In this document: positions 16,524-24,567 of the stretch, piece after piece
Position numbering within the stretch: the first letter of the stretch is position 1
Layout of the letters: every line of letters begins with the position of its first letter
The notes under the pieces: model-generated
The model's input: only the letters and a program-made list of their open reading frames with translations
Database searches by the model: none
What the model was told of the DNA's origin: nothing
Program-made: the position numbers and the translations under genes
Assembly: GCA_001298555.1 (NCBI GenBank)
Contig: LJCW01000340.1
Coordinates: 1-41,937, forward strand
DNA length: 41,937 nucleotides
Source of the DNA: Actinobacteria bacterium OV450
GTDB lineage: Bacteria; Actinomycetota; Actinomycetes; Streptomycetales; Streptomycetaceae
Direction: 5' to 3'

Positions 16524-16874
16524 TCACGGCTGCTGGGCCTTAGTGATGAAGGAAAACCGCACGGAGGCGAAGTACGGCTGGATCTGGCCCCCGCCCCCCG
16601 GCGGCAGCACCGCCACGGCGTCGCCCTTGCAGCCCGGTTCGCGGTACAGGGTCGCCCGGCTGCCCGTCGCGTTGGTGACCGCCCTGAAGCCGCCGCCCTT
16701 CGCCTCGACGCAGCCCTTCGGGCCGCTCAGCCCGTGGACCTTGTCGTCCCGGCCGACGTACTGGAAGTCGGGCCCCGCGGCCCGCGCCGTCCCCGCGGCC
16801 ACGAGCAGGAGCAGGGGGACCGAGCCGGCCCGGACCAAGCCGCGGACGCCGGGGTGGATACGCATGGATCGCAT
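16524..16874 (-). CDS. Small secreted hypothetical protein
   Basis: About 116 residues. A hydrophobic signal-like segment (GSVPLLLLVAAGTARA) precedes a mature domain of about 80 residues. Its content (PKGCVEAKGGGFRAVTNATG, ATLYREPGCKGDAVAVLPPG, ASVRFSF) has two cysteines and a pattern reminiscent of small beta-sandwich, beta/gamma-crystallin-like secreted proteins. I do not recognise a named family. The start is uncertain: ATG at 16874 or 16865, neither with a strong Shine-Dalgarno. It lies 80 bases upstream of the chaplin on the same strand and could be co-transcribed with it. Confidence 0.65.
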   Translation of the reverse strand: MRSMRIHPGVRGLVRAGSVPLLLLVAAGTARAAGPDFQYVGRDDKVHGLSGPKGCVEAKGGGFRAVTNATGSRATLYREPGCKGDAVAVLPPGGGGQIQPYFASVRFSFITKAQQP

Positions 16875-16985
16875 GCCGGTCCAACCCGGCGGGCCCGGGA
16901 CCGGGTCACGCCTTGTCACCCGTCGCTGGCCTGTGCGACCGTGCCGGGGACGCGGAGCACCGGATCCGGCGGAGGAGCGGGAACG

Positions 16986-18452
16986 ATGAGCACAACGGGC
17001 GGCAGGGGCCGGCCCCGGGTCAGGACCGGGTACGGCGTGGTCGAGGGCAGGACCGGCCCGGGCGGCGTCTCCGTCTTCCGGGGCGTCCCGTACGCCGCCC
17101 CGCCCGTCGGCGCCCTGCGCTTCGCCGCCCCCGGGTCAGCGGCCCCCTGGGACGGCGTACGCGACGCCGGCAGCTTCGGGCCCACCGCGCCCAAGGTGCC
17201 CTACCCGCCGAGGTTCGCCGCCCTGCTGCCCGACCCGGACATCCCGGGGGACGACTGCCTGAACCTCAACGTGTGGACCCCGGACCCGGCCCCCGGGGCC
17301 CGGCTGCCCGTCATGGTGTGGCTGCACGGCGGGGCGCTCACCCGCGGCTCCTCGGCCGTCCCCGTCTACGACGGCTCCGCCTTCGCCCGCGACGGGGTGG
17401 TGCTGGTCTCCGTCAACTACCGCCTGGGCGTCCTCGGCTACGGTCTCTTCCCCGATGCTCCCGCCAACCGCGGACTGCTCGACCAGATCGCCGCCCTGAC
17501 CTGGGTAAGGGAGAACATCGAGGCCTTCGGCGGGGACCCCGGCCGCGTCACCGTCTTCGGTGAGTCGGCCGGCGCCATCAGCGTCGGGGCCCTCCTCGGC
17601 GCCCCGCGCGCCGCCGGGCTCTTCGCCGCGGCCGTCCTGCAGAGCGGGGCCCCCGAAGTGCTGCGGCGCGACAGCGTGCGCGCCATGGTCCGGCGCATGG
17701 CCTCCCTGCTCAAGGTGCCCGCGACCGCCGAGGCCTTCGCCGCCACCGCCCCGCGCGACCTGCTCGCCGCACAGGGCGCCGTCATGCGCCGCTCCGGCCC
17801 GCTCGTCGGGGGCCCGGCGTTCGGCCTGGTCACCGACCCGGACACGCTCCCCGGCGACCCCCTGGAGGCCGCGACGGCGACGGACGTACCGCTGCTGCTG
17901 GGCTGGACCAGCGAGGAGTACCGGCTGTGGCTCGCCCCCACGGGTGTGATGCGGCTCATGGACCGCCTCGGTCCGCTCACCGTGGCCCTGGCCCGCGCCC
18001 GCAGCGGCAAGGACCGGGCCGCCGTGCGGGCGCTGCGGGCCGCACTGCCCGGGGCGGGGCCGGCCGAGCTCGCGGGGCAGCTGCTCACCGACCGGCTGCT
18101 GCGCGACCCGCTGCGCCGGCTCGCCGCGGCACGGCGGCCCGCACCGAGTTTCCTCTACGAGTTCGGCTGGCCCTCCGGTGTCCCGGGCCTCGGCGCCTGC
18201 CACGCCCTGGAGCTGGGCTTCGTGTTCGACGCGCTCCACGTGCCGGAGTCCTCGTGGCTGGCCGGCCCGGACGCCCCGCAGGAACTGGCCGACCGGATGC
18301 ACGCGGCCTGGGTGCGCTTCGCCGTGACCGGGAACCCGGGCTGGTCGGCCTGGGACGGCGACGGCCCGCCGATGGTGTTCGGCGGGCCGCGGCGCGTGGA
18401 GCCGGCCGAACCGGCGGGGGCGGGCCCCGCTACTCCACCGGTCCTTCCATGA
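16986..18452 (+). CDS. Type-B carboxylesterase/lipase family protein
   Basis: A 488-residue alpha/beta hydrolase of the carboxylesterase type-B family. The N-terminus has VFRGVPYAAPPVGALRF, then the EDCLNLNVW-like DDCLNLNVWTP, the oxyanion hole MVWLHGGALTRGS (about 110-122), and the nucleophile elbow FGESAGAISV with Ser194. Candidate acid and base residues lie in WTSEEYRLW and GACHALELGFVF. It hydrolyses carboxylic esters. No signal peptide is evident, so it is probably cytoplasmic. The ATG at 16986 follows GGAGGAG. Its last 23 bases overlap the end of the convergent esterase gene. Confidence 0.92.
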   Translation: MSTTGGRGRPRVRTGYGVVEGRTGPGGVSVFRGVPYAAPPVGALRFAAPGSAAPWDGVRDAGSFGPTAPKVPYPPRFAALLPDPDIPGDDCLNLNVWTPDPAPGARLPVMVWLHGGALTRGSSAVPVYDGSAFARDGVVLVSVNYRLGVLGYGLFPDAPANRGLLDQIAALTWVRENIEAFGGDPGRVTVFGESAGAISVGALLGAPRAAGLFAAAVLQSGAPEVLRRDSVRAMVRRMASLLKVPATAEAFAATAPRDLLAAQGAVMRRSGPLVGGPAFGLVTDPDTLPGDPLEAATATDVPLLLGWTSEEYRLWLAPTGVMRLMDRLGPLTVALARARSGKDRAAVRALRAALPGAGPAELAGQLLTDRLLRDPLRRLAAARRPAPSFLYEFGWPSGVPGLGACHALELGFVFDALHVPESSWLAGPDAPQELADRMHAAWVRFAVTGNPGWSAWDGDGPPMVFGGPRRVEPAEPAGAGPATPPVLP

Positions 18453-19749
18453 CCTTGCTGATGAACTGGATCGGGCCCTCGCCCATGTTCGGCACGTAGG
18501 TCTTGGCGTTGTGCTGGCCGCCGGGGATCACCCTCAGGCTGGTGTGGATCGGGCCCTTGGTGTAGGTCGCGACGAACTTCTGCACGTCGGGCAACGTCTT
18601 CTTGTTGTTCTCGTTGTCGCCGACCTGGAAGGCGAGGTAGACGTCCGGAGCGCCCTTCTTGTCGATCATGGCCTTCGCCAGCAGCTCCGGGTTGTTCTCG
18701 GCCTTCTCCTTGTCGTGGCCCTTCCACAGGGAGGAGTCGGGCACGATGTCCGGGCCGGAGCAGATCGCGGCCTTGAACTTGTCCGGGTGCTGGAGCACGG
18801 CCTTCAGGCTCGCGAAACCACCGGTGGAGGAGCCCATGTAGGCCCAGCCGTCACGGGACTTGATCGTGCGGAAGTTCGCCTTCATCAGGTCCGGGACGTC
18901 CTCGGTCAGCCAGGTGCCCATCTTGGGCTGGCCGGGAATGTCGGATCCGTCCCAGTAGATGCCCTTGTCGTCCGGGCCCGGGTTGAGGACCGGCATGGCG
19001 AGGATGAACGGCTTGCTCTTGCCCTCGCTGTACCACTTGCTGATGCTGGTCTGCAGCCCCAGGTCGGTGCCCATCCAGTAGTTGCTCGGGTAGCCGGCGC
19101 CGCCCGGCAGGGCGATCATGACCGGGAAGCCGCTCTTGGCGAACTTGGGGTCGTTGTACTCCTTGGGCGCCCAGACCCACACCTTGCCCTTGAAGCCCGA
19201 CTTCTGGCCGTCCAGGGTGGTGACGGCCACGTGCGTGCCGTCGCCCAGGGTCATCGAGTTCTTGAACTCGGCCTTCGGGCCCGTGGGCATCAGGGCCTTG
19301 GCGTTGGCTGCCTGCTTGGGGGTGCCGTCGGTGCCGCCCGCCGTGCCGCCGCCGGCCGGCTGGCCGAAGGAGACGTCCTTGCCCTTGTCGGTGAAGGGCG
19401 GTATCTCGAAGTGGTACATCACCCCCGCGGCTATGCCGGCGAGCGCGAGGACGGTGACACCCGCGATCAGCCAGCGCCTGCCCCGGCGCGGGCGCCGCTG
19501 CTCGTACTCGGGCTCGTCGGGCTCGCCGTACGGCGGGTGCGGCGGCCCGTACGGCGGCTCGGGCTGGTACTGCGGTTCATACGGCTGCGCGTACGAGGTG
19601 CCGTAGGGCTGCTGCTGGTACTGCCCTTCCGACCGGTACGGCTGGTGCTGTCCGTCGGGTGCGTACGACATGTGCGGTTGCTCTCCGGCTGGTGCTGCCC
19701 CGTCGGGGGGTGGTCTCGTCTGTTCGAAGGATGAGCCTAAGTGATCCAC
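18430..19749 (-). CDS. Membrane-anchored esterase with Tyr/Pro/Gln-rich cytoplasmic tail
   Basis: A 439-residue protein. Residues 1-90 are a disordered tail rich in Tyr, Pro, Gln and Glu (YQQQPYGTSYAQPYEPQYQP), ending in a basic patch RRPRRGRR. One membrane helix follows (WLIAGVTVLALAGIAAGVMY). The outside domain, from about residue 150, is an esterase D/PHB-depolymerase-like alpha/beta hydrolase: VMIALPGGAGYPSNYW, the nucleophile elbow GSSTGGFAS, and a His near the C-terminus (IPGGQHNAKTY). The start is GTG at 19749 with AAGGGGA upstream; ATG at 19671 is the alternative. Putative mycolyl-transferase-like and polyester esterases share this fold, and the substrate is unknown. Confidence 0.88.
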   Translation of the reverse strand: MDHLGSSFEQTRPPPDGAAPAGEQPHMSYAPDGQHQPYRSEGQYQQQPYGTSYAQPYEPQYQPEPPYGPPHPPYGEPDEPEYEQRRPRRGRRWLIAGVTVLALAGIAAGVMYHFEIPPFTDKGKDVSFGQPAGGGTAGGTDGTPKQAANAKALMPTGPKAEFKNSMTLGDGTHVAVTTLDGQKSGFKGKVWVWAPKEYNDPKFAKSGFPVMIALPGGAGYPSNYWMGTDLGLQTSISKWYSEGKSKPFILAMPVLNPGPDDKGIYWDGSDIPGQPKMGTWLTEDVPDLMKANFRTIKSRDGWAYMGSSTGGFASLKAVLQHPDKFKAAICSGPDIVPDSSLWKGHDKEKAENNPELLAKAMIDKKGAPDVYLAFQVGDNENNKKTLPDVQKFVATYTKGPIHTSLRVIPGGQHNAKTYVPNMGEGPIQFISKVMEGPVE

Positions 19750-19919
19750 GGTTCCCCTTTTTTCCAGCTCTTGGGATGACGTAGGGCTGGGCGTTGCCGA
19801 ACACCCGGAAGCTCACCGGAGTTCCCGATCTGTTGGCCGACTGTCCCTGGTCCATGCACATGCCCCTGGGTATGGTGCGTCCGCGCCGCCCCCAGACCCC
19901 CTGCCCGGAGGTATTTCCC

Positions 19920-20810
19920 GTGTTTGGCATGACCTCATCACGGTCCCGCCGCAAGACCGCCCTCGCCACCGCCTTCGGCCTCAGCGCCGCAGGTGCCGCC
20001 CTCTGGGCCGGCGTAGGAGCGGCCCAGCCCGCGCACGCCGCCGGCCTGCCGGCCCCCGACCACGTCGTCGTCGTGGTCTTCGAGAACCACGCCTACAGCC
20101 AGGTCATAGGCAGCTCCAGCGCCCCGTACATCAACTCCCTCAAGACGGGGGGAGCCAGCCTCACCCAGTCCTACGGCGTCACGCACCCCAGCCAGCCGAA
20201 CTACCTGCAGCTGTTCTCGGGCTCGAACCAGGGCGTCACCGACGACAGCTGCTACTCGCCGGGTTTCAGCTCCGCACCCAACCTCGCCTCCGAGCTCATC
20301 GCCGCGGGCAAGAGCTGGGGCAGCTACAACGAGACCCTCCCCAGCCAGGGCTCCACCACCTGCAGCAGCGGCAAGTACGCCCGCAAGCACAACCCCTGGT
20401 TCGCGTTCTCCAACGTGCCCACCGGCAGCGCCAAGACCATGACCCAGTTCCCGACGGACTACACCACCCTCCCCAAGGTGTCCTTCGTCGTCCCGAACCT
20501 GTGCAACGACATGCACGACTGCTCCGTCGGCACCGGCGACACCTGGCTCAAGAACAACCTCAAGGCCTACGCGGACTGGGCCAAGACCCACAACAGCCTG
20601 CTCGTCGTCACCTTCGACGAGGACAACCGGCTCTCCGGCAACAAGATCCCGACCGTGCTCTACGGCCAGTCCGTCACCCCCGGCAGCACCTCGGGCACCA
20701 CGTACAACCACTACGACATGCTGCGCACCCTGGAAGGCCTGGCTGGCCTGACCACCCACGCCGGGAACGCGGCCACCGCCAAGGACATCACGGGGATCTG
20801 GGCTTCCTGA
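19920..20810 (+). CDS. Secreted phosphoesterase/acid phosphatase family protein
   Basis: A 296-residue exported phosphoesterase of the family that includes acid phosphatases and phospholipase C (alkaline-phosphatase-like fold). A basic N-terminus (SSRSRRK) and a hydrophobic segment ending in PAHAAG form the signal peptide. Motifs are VVVVFENHAYSQVIG, where Glu/Asn are metal ligands, THPSQPNYLQLFSG, and VTFDEDNRLSGNKIP, where Asp/Glu are ligands, then YNHYDMLRTLEGL. The GTG at 19920 is chosen over ATG 19929 because GGAGG at 19907-19911 is correctly spaced only for the GTG. It is followed after 2 bases by an MFS gene and then by a TolB-like gene. Confidence 0.88.
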   Translation: MFGMTSSRSRRKTALATAFGLSAAGAALWAGVGAAQPAHAAGLPAPDHVVVVVFENHAYSQVIGSSSAPYINSLKTGGASLTQSYGVTHPSQPNYLQLFSGSNQGVTDDSCYSPGFSSAPNLASELIAAGKSWGSYNETLPSQGSTTCSSGKYARKHNPWFAFSNVPTGSAKTMTQFPTDYTTLPKVSFVVPNLCNDMHDCSVGTGDTWLKNNLKAYADWAKTHNSLLVVTFDEDNRLSGNKIPTVLYGQSVTPGSTSGTTYNHYDMLRTLEGLAGLTTHAGNAATAKDITGIWAS

Positions 20811-20812
20811 CC

Positions 20813-22147
20813 ATGTACGTTGCGGACAGTCGCGGAACCCCCGCGCCCGCCGTGACTCCCGAGCCACAGGCCGTCGCCCCGGGCACCAGCCCGGGGCGGC
20901 GCGCCGCGCTCGCCCCCACGGTGCTCGCCCTCGGCACGGTCAGCCTGATCACCGACGTCTCCTCCGAGATGGTCACGGCCGTGCTCCCGCTCTACCTCGT
21001 CGCCGGCCTCGGCCTCTCCCCGCTCGGCTTCGGGCTGCTCGACGGGCTCTACAACGGCATCAGCGCCCTGGTCCGGCTCACCGGAGGCCACCTCGGCGAC
21101 CGCCTCGGCCGGCACAAGGCCCTCGCCGGGCTCGGCTACGGCCTCTCGGCCCTGTGCAAGCCGCTGCTCCTGCTCGCCCACACCCTGCCCGCCATCGGCG
21201 CCGTGCTCGCCCTCGACCGCACCGGCAAGGGCCTGCGCACCGCCCCGCGCGACGCGCTGATCTCCCTGGCCGCCGCCCCGGAGGACCGCGGCCGGGCCTT
21301 CGGCGTACACCGGGCGATGGACACCGCGGGCGCCCTGATCGGGCCGATCCTGGCGTTCCTGATCCTGCGCGGCGCCGCCGACGGCTACGACGCCGTCTTC
21401 ACGGTCAGCGCCTGCGTCGCCGCCCTCGGCGTGCTCGTGCTCGTCCTGTTCGTCCCCGGCCGCCGCACCGAGCCGGCGCCCGGCACGGAACCCGTCTCCC
21501 TGCGCGCCTCCCTCGGCTTGCTGGGCCGCCGGGACCTGCGCCGGATCAGCGCGTGCGCGCTGCTGCTCGGGCTCTGCACCGTCAGCGACGCCTTCTTCTT
21601 CCTGCTGCTCCAGCGCGCCACCGGGATCGCCGACCGCTGGTTCGCGCTGCTGCCGCTGGGCACCGCCGCCGCGTTCTTCCTGCTCGCCCTGCCGCTGGGC
21701 CGGCTCGCCGACCGGATCGGCCGCTGGCGCGTCTTCCTCGGCGGCCACCTCGCGCTGCTCCTCGCGTACGGGCTGCTGCTGGCGGGCGGGACGGGGCCGG
21801 GCCACAGCACTGTCCTGCCGTACGCCGTGCTCCTGCTGCACGGGGGCTTCTACGCGGCCACCGACGGCGTCCTGATGGCCGCGGCCGCCGGAGCCGTGCC
21901 CGAGGAGCACCGTGGCGGCGGCCTCGCCCTCGTCCAGACCGGCCAGGCCCTCGCCCGTTTCGCCGCCTCGCTCGGCTTCGGCGCCGCCTGGACCGCATGG
22001 GGCCCCCGCCCCGCGCTCGCGGTCGCCGCCGTCCTGCTGGCCGTCGCGGCCGCAGCGTGCGCGGTGCTGCGCCCCGCGGACACCACGACCGCCGCGGACA
22101 CCACGACCGCCCCGGACACCGTGCCCGCCGGGGCGGGAGCCGACTGA
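20813..22147 (+). CDS. MFS transporter
   Basis: A 444-residue integral membrane protein with about 12 hydrophobic segments. The MFS signature appears between helices 2 and 3 (GGHLGDRLGRHKALAG) and again in the second half (LGRLADRIGRWRVF). DRTGKGLRTAPRDALISLAA resembles the loop found in a subgroup of putative multidrug or sugar-efflux MFS proteins. The C-terminal tail carries a short repeat (DTTTAADTTTAPDT) encoded by an 18-base DNA repeat. The ATG at 20813 is 2 bases after the phosphoesterase stop, which indicates translational coupling. The substrate is unknown. Confidence 0.9.
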   Translation: MYVADSRGTPAPAVTPEPQAVAPGTSPGRRAALAPTVLALGTVSLITDVSSEMVTAVLPLYLVAGLGLSPLGFGLLDGLYNGISALVRLTGGHLGDRLGRHKALAGLGYGLSALCKPLLLLAHTLPAIGAVLALDRTGKGLRTAPRDALISLAAAPEDRGRAFGVHRAMDTAGALIGPILAFLILRGAADGYDAVFTVSACVAALGVLVLVLFVPGRRTEPAPGTEPVSLRASLGLLGRRDLRRISACALLLGLCTVSDAFFFLLLQRATGIADRWFALLPLGTAAAFFLLALPLGRLADRIGRWRVFLGGHLALLLAYGLLLAGGTGPGHSTVLPYAVLLLHGGFYAATDGVLMAAAAGAVPEEHRGGGLALVQTGQALARFAASLGFGAAWTAWGPRPALAVAAVLLAVAAAACAVLRPADTTTAADTTTAPDTVPAGAGAD

Positions 22148-22195
22148 GCCGCCCGCTCCGCCTGCCGTCCCCCCATCCCCGAAAGGCCCCCGCCC

Positions 22196-23224
22196 ATGCC
22201 CCTCCAACGCCGGATCCTGATCCTCGTCTCCGCCGTCGTGCTGCTCGCCGCCGTGGGGGTGCTGGCCGTCGTACGGGCCTCCTCGCGGGCCGACGAGAAG
22301 GACCGGACCCAGGCCGGCGGCCCCCCGATCACCCGGGGCGAGGTCTCCCTCACGCCCGGCGCGGGCGGGCGGCGGATCGTGTTCCGGAACATGGCGTGGG
22401 GCCCGCACCGCGACGAGCTCGCCACCGTCCCCGCCGACACGCCCCGGGGACCCCGCACCGCCTCGGGGGTGAGCTGCCTGCGCTTCCACGCGGCGGCCGG
22501 CACCGGGATCTGCCTCCAGGCCGACAAGGGCGGGGTACAGGACGGCTACCGGGCCGTCGTCCTCGACGCCGGCCTCAAGGAGGTCTCGGCGCGCCCGCTG
22601 GCCGGCATCCCCACCCGGGCCCGGGTCTCGCCCGGGGGACACCTGGTCGCCTGGACGGTCTTCGTCGGCGGGGACTCGTACGCCGGGACGAACTTCTCCA
22701 CCCGCACGTCGCTGCTCGACCTGCGCACCGGGAAGTTCGACGCCTCCCTGGAGGACTTCACGATCCGCAAGGACGGCAAGACGTACCGCAACGCCGACGT
22801 CAACTTCTGGGGCGTGACCTTCGCCGCGGACGAGCGGACCTTCTACGCGACGCTCGCCACCGGCGGCCAGACCCACCTGGTCCGCGGCGACCTCGTCGAG
22901 CGCACCGTGACCACGCTCCGCGAGAACCTGGAATGCCCGTCGCTGTCGCCCGACGGGACCCGGCTGGTCTTCAAGAAGAGGGTGCCGGGCCTCTCCCCGG
23001 ACGCGCCGTGGCGGCTGTACGCCCTGGACCTCGCCACGATGCAGGAGACCCCGCTCGCGGAGCAGCGCAGCGTCGACGACCAGGTGGTGTGGACGGACGA
23101 CAAGACCGTCGTCTACTCCCTGCCCGGTGACTTCGGCGCCGACCTGTACGCCGTGCCGGCCGACGGCAGCGGCGCTCCGGCCCCGCTGATGGCCTCGGCC
23201 CTCGCCCCGGCCTTCCTGGGCTGA
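22196..23224 (+). CDS. TolB-like beta-propeller membrane-anchored protein
   Basis: A 342-residue protein with an N-terminal signal anchor (RRILILVSAVVLLAAVGVLA) and an extracytoplasmic domain of WD40/TolB-like repeats. Examples are ARVSPGGHLVAWTVF, SLSPDGTRLVFKKR and VVWTDDKTVVYSLP. The pattern S-P-D/G-G-x-x-(L/V)-(V/A)-(F/W) is typical of PD40 propeller blades. It lies 48 bases after the MFS gene and probably belongs to the same operon, perhaps acting with the phosphoesterase and transporter at the cell surface. The role is not known. Confidence 0.85.
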   Translation: MPLQRRILILVSAVVLLAAVGVLAVVRASSRADEKDRTQAGGPPITRGEVSLTPGAGGRRIVFRNMAWGPHRDELATVPADTPRGPRTASGVSCLRFHAAAGTGICLQADKGGVQDGYRAVVLDAGLKEVSARPLAGIPTRARVSPGGHLVAWTVFVGGDSYAGTNFSTRTSLLDLRTGKFDASLEDFTIRKDGKTYRNADVNFWGVTFAADERTFYATLATGGQTHLVRGDLVERTVTTLRENLECPSLSPDGTRLVFKKRVPGLSPDAPWRLYALDLATMQETPLAEQRSVDDQVVWTDDKTVVYSLPGDFGADLYAVPADGSGAPAPLMASALAPAFLG

Positions 23225-23256
23225 CGCCGCGAGGAGGGACCGGGACGGCACCGGAA

Positions 23257-23300
23257 CGGGCCCGCGGCCGGACGGAGCCGAACGGGGCCGCACGGGCCCG
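23257..23300. terminator. Hairpin between the TolB-like gene and the convergent GNAT gene
   Basis: The left arm CGGGCCCGCGGCC (23257-23269) pairs with the right arm at 23286-23300 over 13 bp with a 2-base bulge. It lies between convergent genes and can act on both. Confidence 0.6.
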
Positions 23301-23335
23301 GATGCAGGACCGCTGCACCCGGGGCCGTGCCGGGG

Positions 23336-24022
23336 CTAGGCCGGGATCAGCGTCTTGCGGCGCCGCTTGCGCTGGGCCCCGGCCGACAGCCGCATCTCGA
23401 TGATCGACCGTACGGTCGGCCACTCCTCGTCGAGGATCGAGTAGAAGGCGGTACTGCGCACGGCGCCGTCGAGGCCCCGCGAGTGGGCCCGGCGGACCCC
23501 CTCGCAGGTGAACCCGAGCCGCTCCATCGCCGCTCGCGAGCGCCCGTTGCGGGCGTCGGCGCGCAGCGAGATGCGGCGCACGCCCCAGGTCTCGAAGGCG
23601 TGGCGGAGCATGAGCAGCTTCGCCTCCGTGTTGATGCCCGTCCCCTGGGCGCCCGGGGACAGCCAGGTATTGCCGATCTCGGCGGCGTCGGGGATCGCCG
23701 TCACCGGATCACCGAACGGGACGCCCGGTACTGCGGGCCACACCAGCGGGCCCTGCCAGTAGTCGAGTTCCAGGAACCGGGTCGAACCGACGACCCGGCC
23801 GTCGGTGGCTCTGACCACCGCGAAGGGGAGCGATCGACCCGCCGCCTGATCTGCGAGGGCGCGGTCGATGTACTCGTGGGACGCCTGCACCCCATGGGGT
23901 ACGGGGGTGAAGGCGTAAGTCGTACGATCCTCGGCCCCGGCCACGGCCAAAGCCTCGGTGTGGTGGGGGGCGAGGGGCTCGAGCCGCACGGTGCGGCCGG
24001 CGAGGAGTACGGGTACGGGCAC
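23336..24022 (-). CDS. GNAT-family N-acetyltransferase, RimJ/RimL-like
   Basis: A 228-residue acetyltransferase. The start RTVRLEPLAPHHTEAL is typical of RimJ/RimL-type N-terminal or small-molecule acetyltransferases. The acetyl-CoA site is GAQGTGINTEAKLLMLRHAF (about 123-142), followed by ISLRADARNGRSRAAMERLG, which is the signature NxxSxxxxxKLGF-like segment. A basic tail (QRKRRRKTLIPA) is unusual. The start is GTG at 24022 with AGAAGGA upstream. The substrate is unknown. Confidence 0.88.
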   Translation of the reverse strand: MPVPVLLAGRTVRLEPLAPHHTEALAVAGAEDRTTYAFTPVPHGVQASHEYIDRALADQAAGRSLPFAVVRATDGRVVGSTRFLELDYWQGPLVWPAVPGVPFGDPVTAIPDAAEIGNTWLSPGAQGTGINTEAKLLMLRHAFETWGVRRISLRADARNGRSRAAMERLGFTCEGVRRAHSRGLDGAVRSTAFYSILDEEWPTVRSIIEMRLSAGAQRKRRRKTLIPA

Positions 24023-24567
24023 GGAGCCTTCGGTCCTTCTGGGCGGTGGGGTGGTTGCACAGTGTGCGCTCCTGACGTCGCCCCCCGTGCAAAACGCGGG
24101 TGAAAGGCAACGGGCTGTCAGGTGAACGCGAGTGGCTCAATGTAGCCCCTAAATCTCCTCTCATGAACCCCCAAATTGGCAACGCCGCGGCCATGTTTTT
24201 CGAGGACTCCGATCCCCGGCCAGGAGCGCCCGTAATCCTGATCCGCGGACATCCGTTCCCGCGCACCGCACAGGCCCCCCGGACGGCGGTCCGCACGGCC
24301 TCCCATCGGCCTACAAACCCTCTCTGACCTGCGCGGATGCAAGGGGGCCCGGACGTGGTCGGGCCGCCTGCCGACCGCCGGCCCGGCGGGCGGCCGCGGG
24401 ACCCTCCCGGGCCGCCCGGAGATCGAACGGACGGTCGTCGGTGATGTGTCCAACGGCGGGTGCCGCGGGGCCGCGGGGGCGCGCCCGGCGGCCCGACCCG
24501 AGTGGCCCAGTGGAAAGGCCGCCGATTGGACCGTTCGGTTGGGCCATCCGGCTGATCCAATGGACCG
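24023..24567. other. 545-base stretch without a convincing gene, part with atypical composition
   Basis: No supported coding region. The segment about 24130-24330 is visibly richer in A and T than its surroundings (for example CCTAAATCTCCTCTCATGAA and GGCCATGTTTTTCGAGG). Short frames exist on both strands, such as plus 24163-24327, but they lack a Shine-Dalgarno and normal Streptomyces codon use. The part from 24360 to 24440 is G+C-rich with overlapping short inverted repeats. The last 50 bases carry the MFS promoter. It could be an unrecognised small RNA, an upstream regulatory region for the GNAT gene, or a decayed element. Confidence 0.35.
24525..24567 (+). promoter_or_regulatory. Direct repeats in the promoter of the second MFS gene
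   Basis: ATTGGACCG at 24525-24533 and AATGGACCG at 24559-24567 are near-identical units 34 bases apart. The second abuts the GTG start, and a related GGTTGGGCC lies between them. They could be operator half-sites for a regulator encoded elsewhere. No regulator adjoins. Confidence 0.3.

Noticed and set aside
14726..16919. A biosynthetic gene cluster around the tyrosinases
   Set aside because: The neighbours are a chaplin, a GNAT and an esterase. No core synthase, tailoring set or resistance gene is present.
20711..23293. 860-codon open frame on the minus strand opposite the phosphoesterase/MFS/TolB genes
   Set aside because: The translation is compositionally biased (Gly/Arg/Glu-rich) with no recognisable domains, and it lies opposite three well-supported genes. 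This is typical third-position-GC shadowing.
24100..24453. Small proteins of 50-110 residues on either strand in the GNAT-MFS gap
   Set aside because: There is no Shine-Dalgarno, codon use is unlike neighbouring genes, and there is no recognisable domain. Both strands are open at once.
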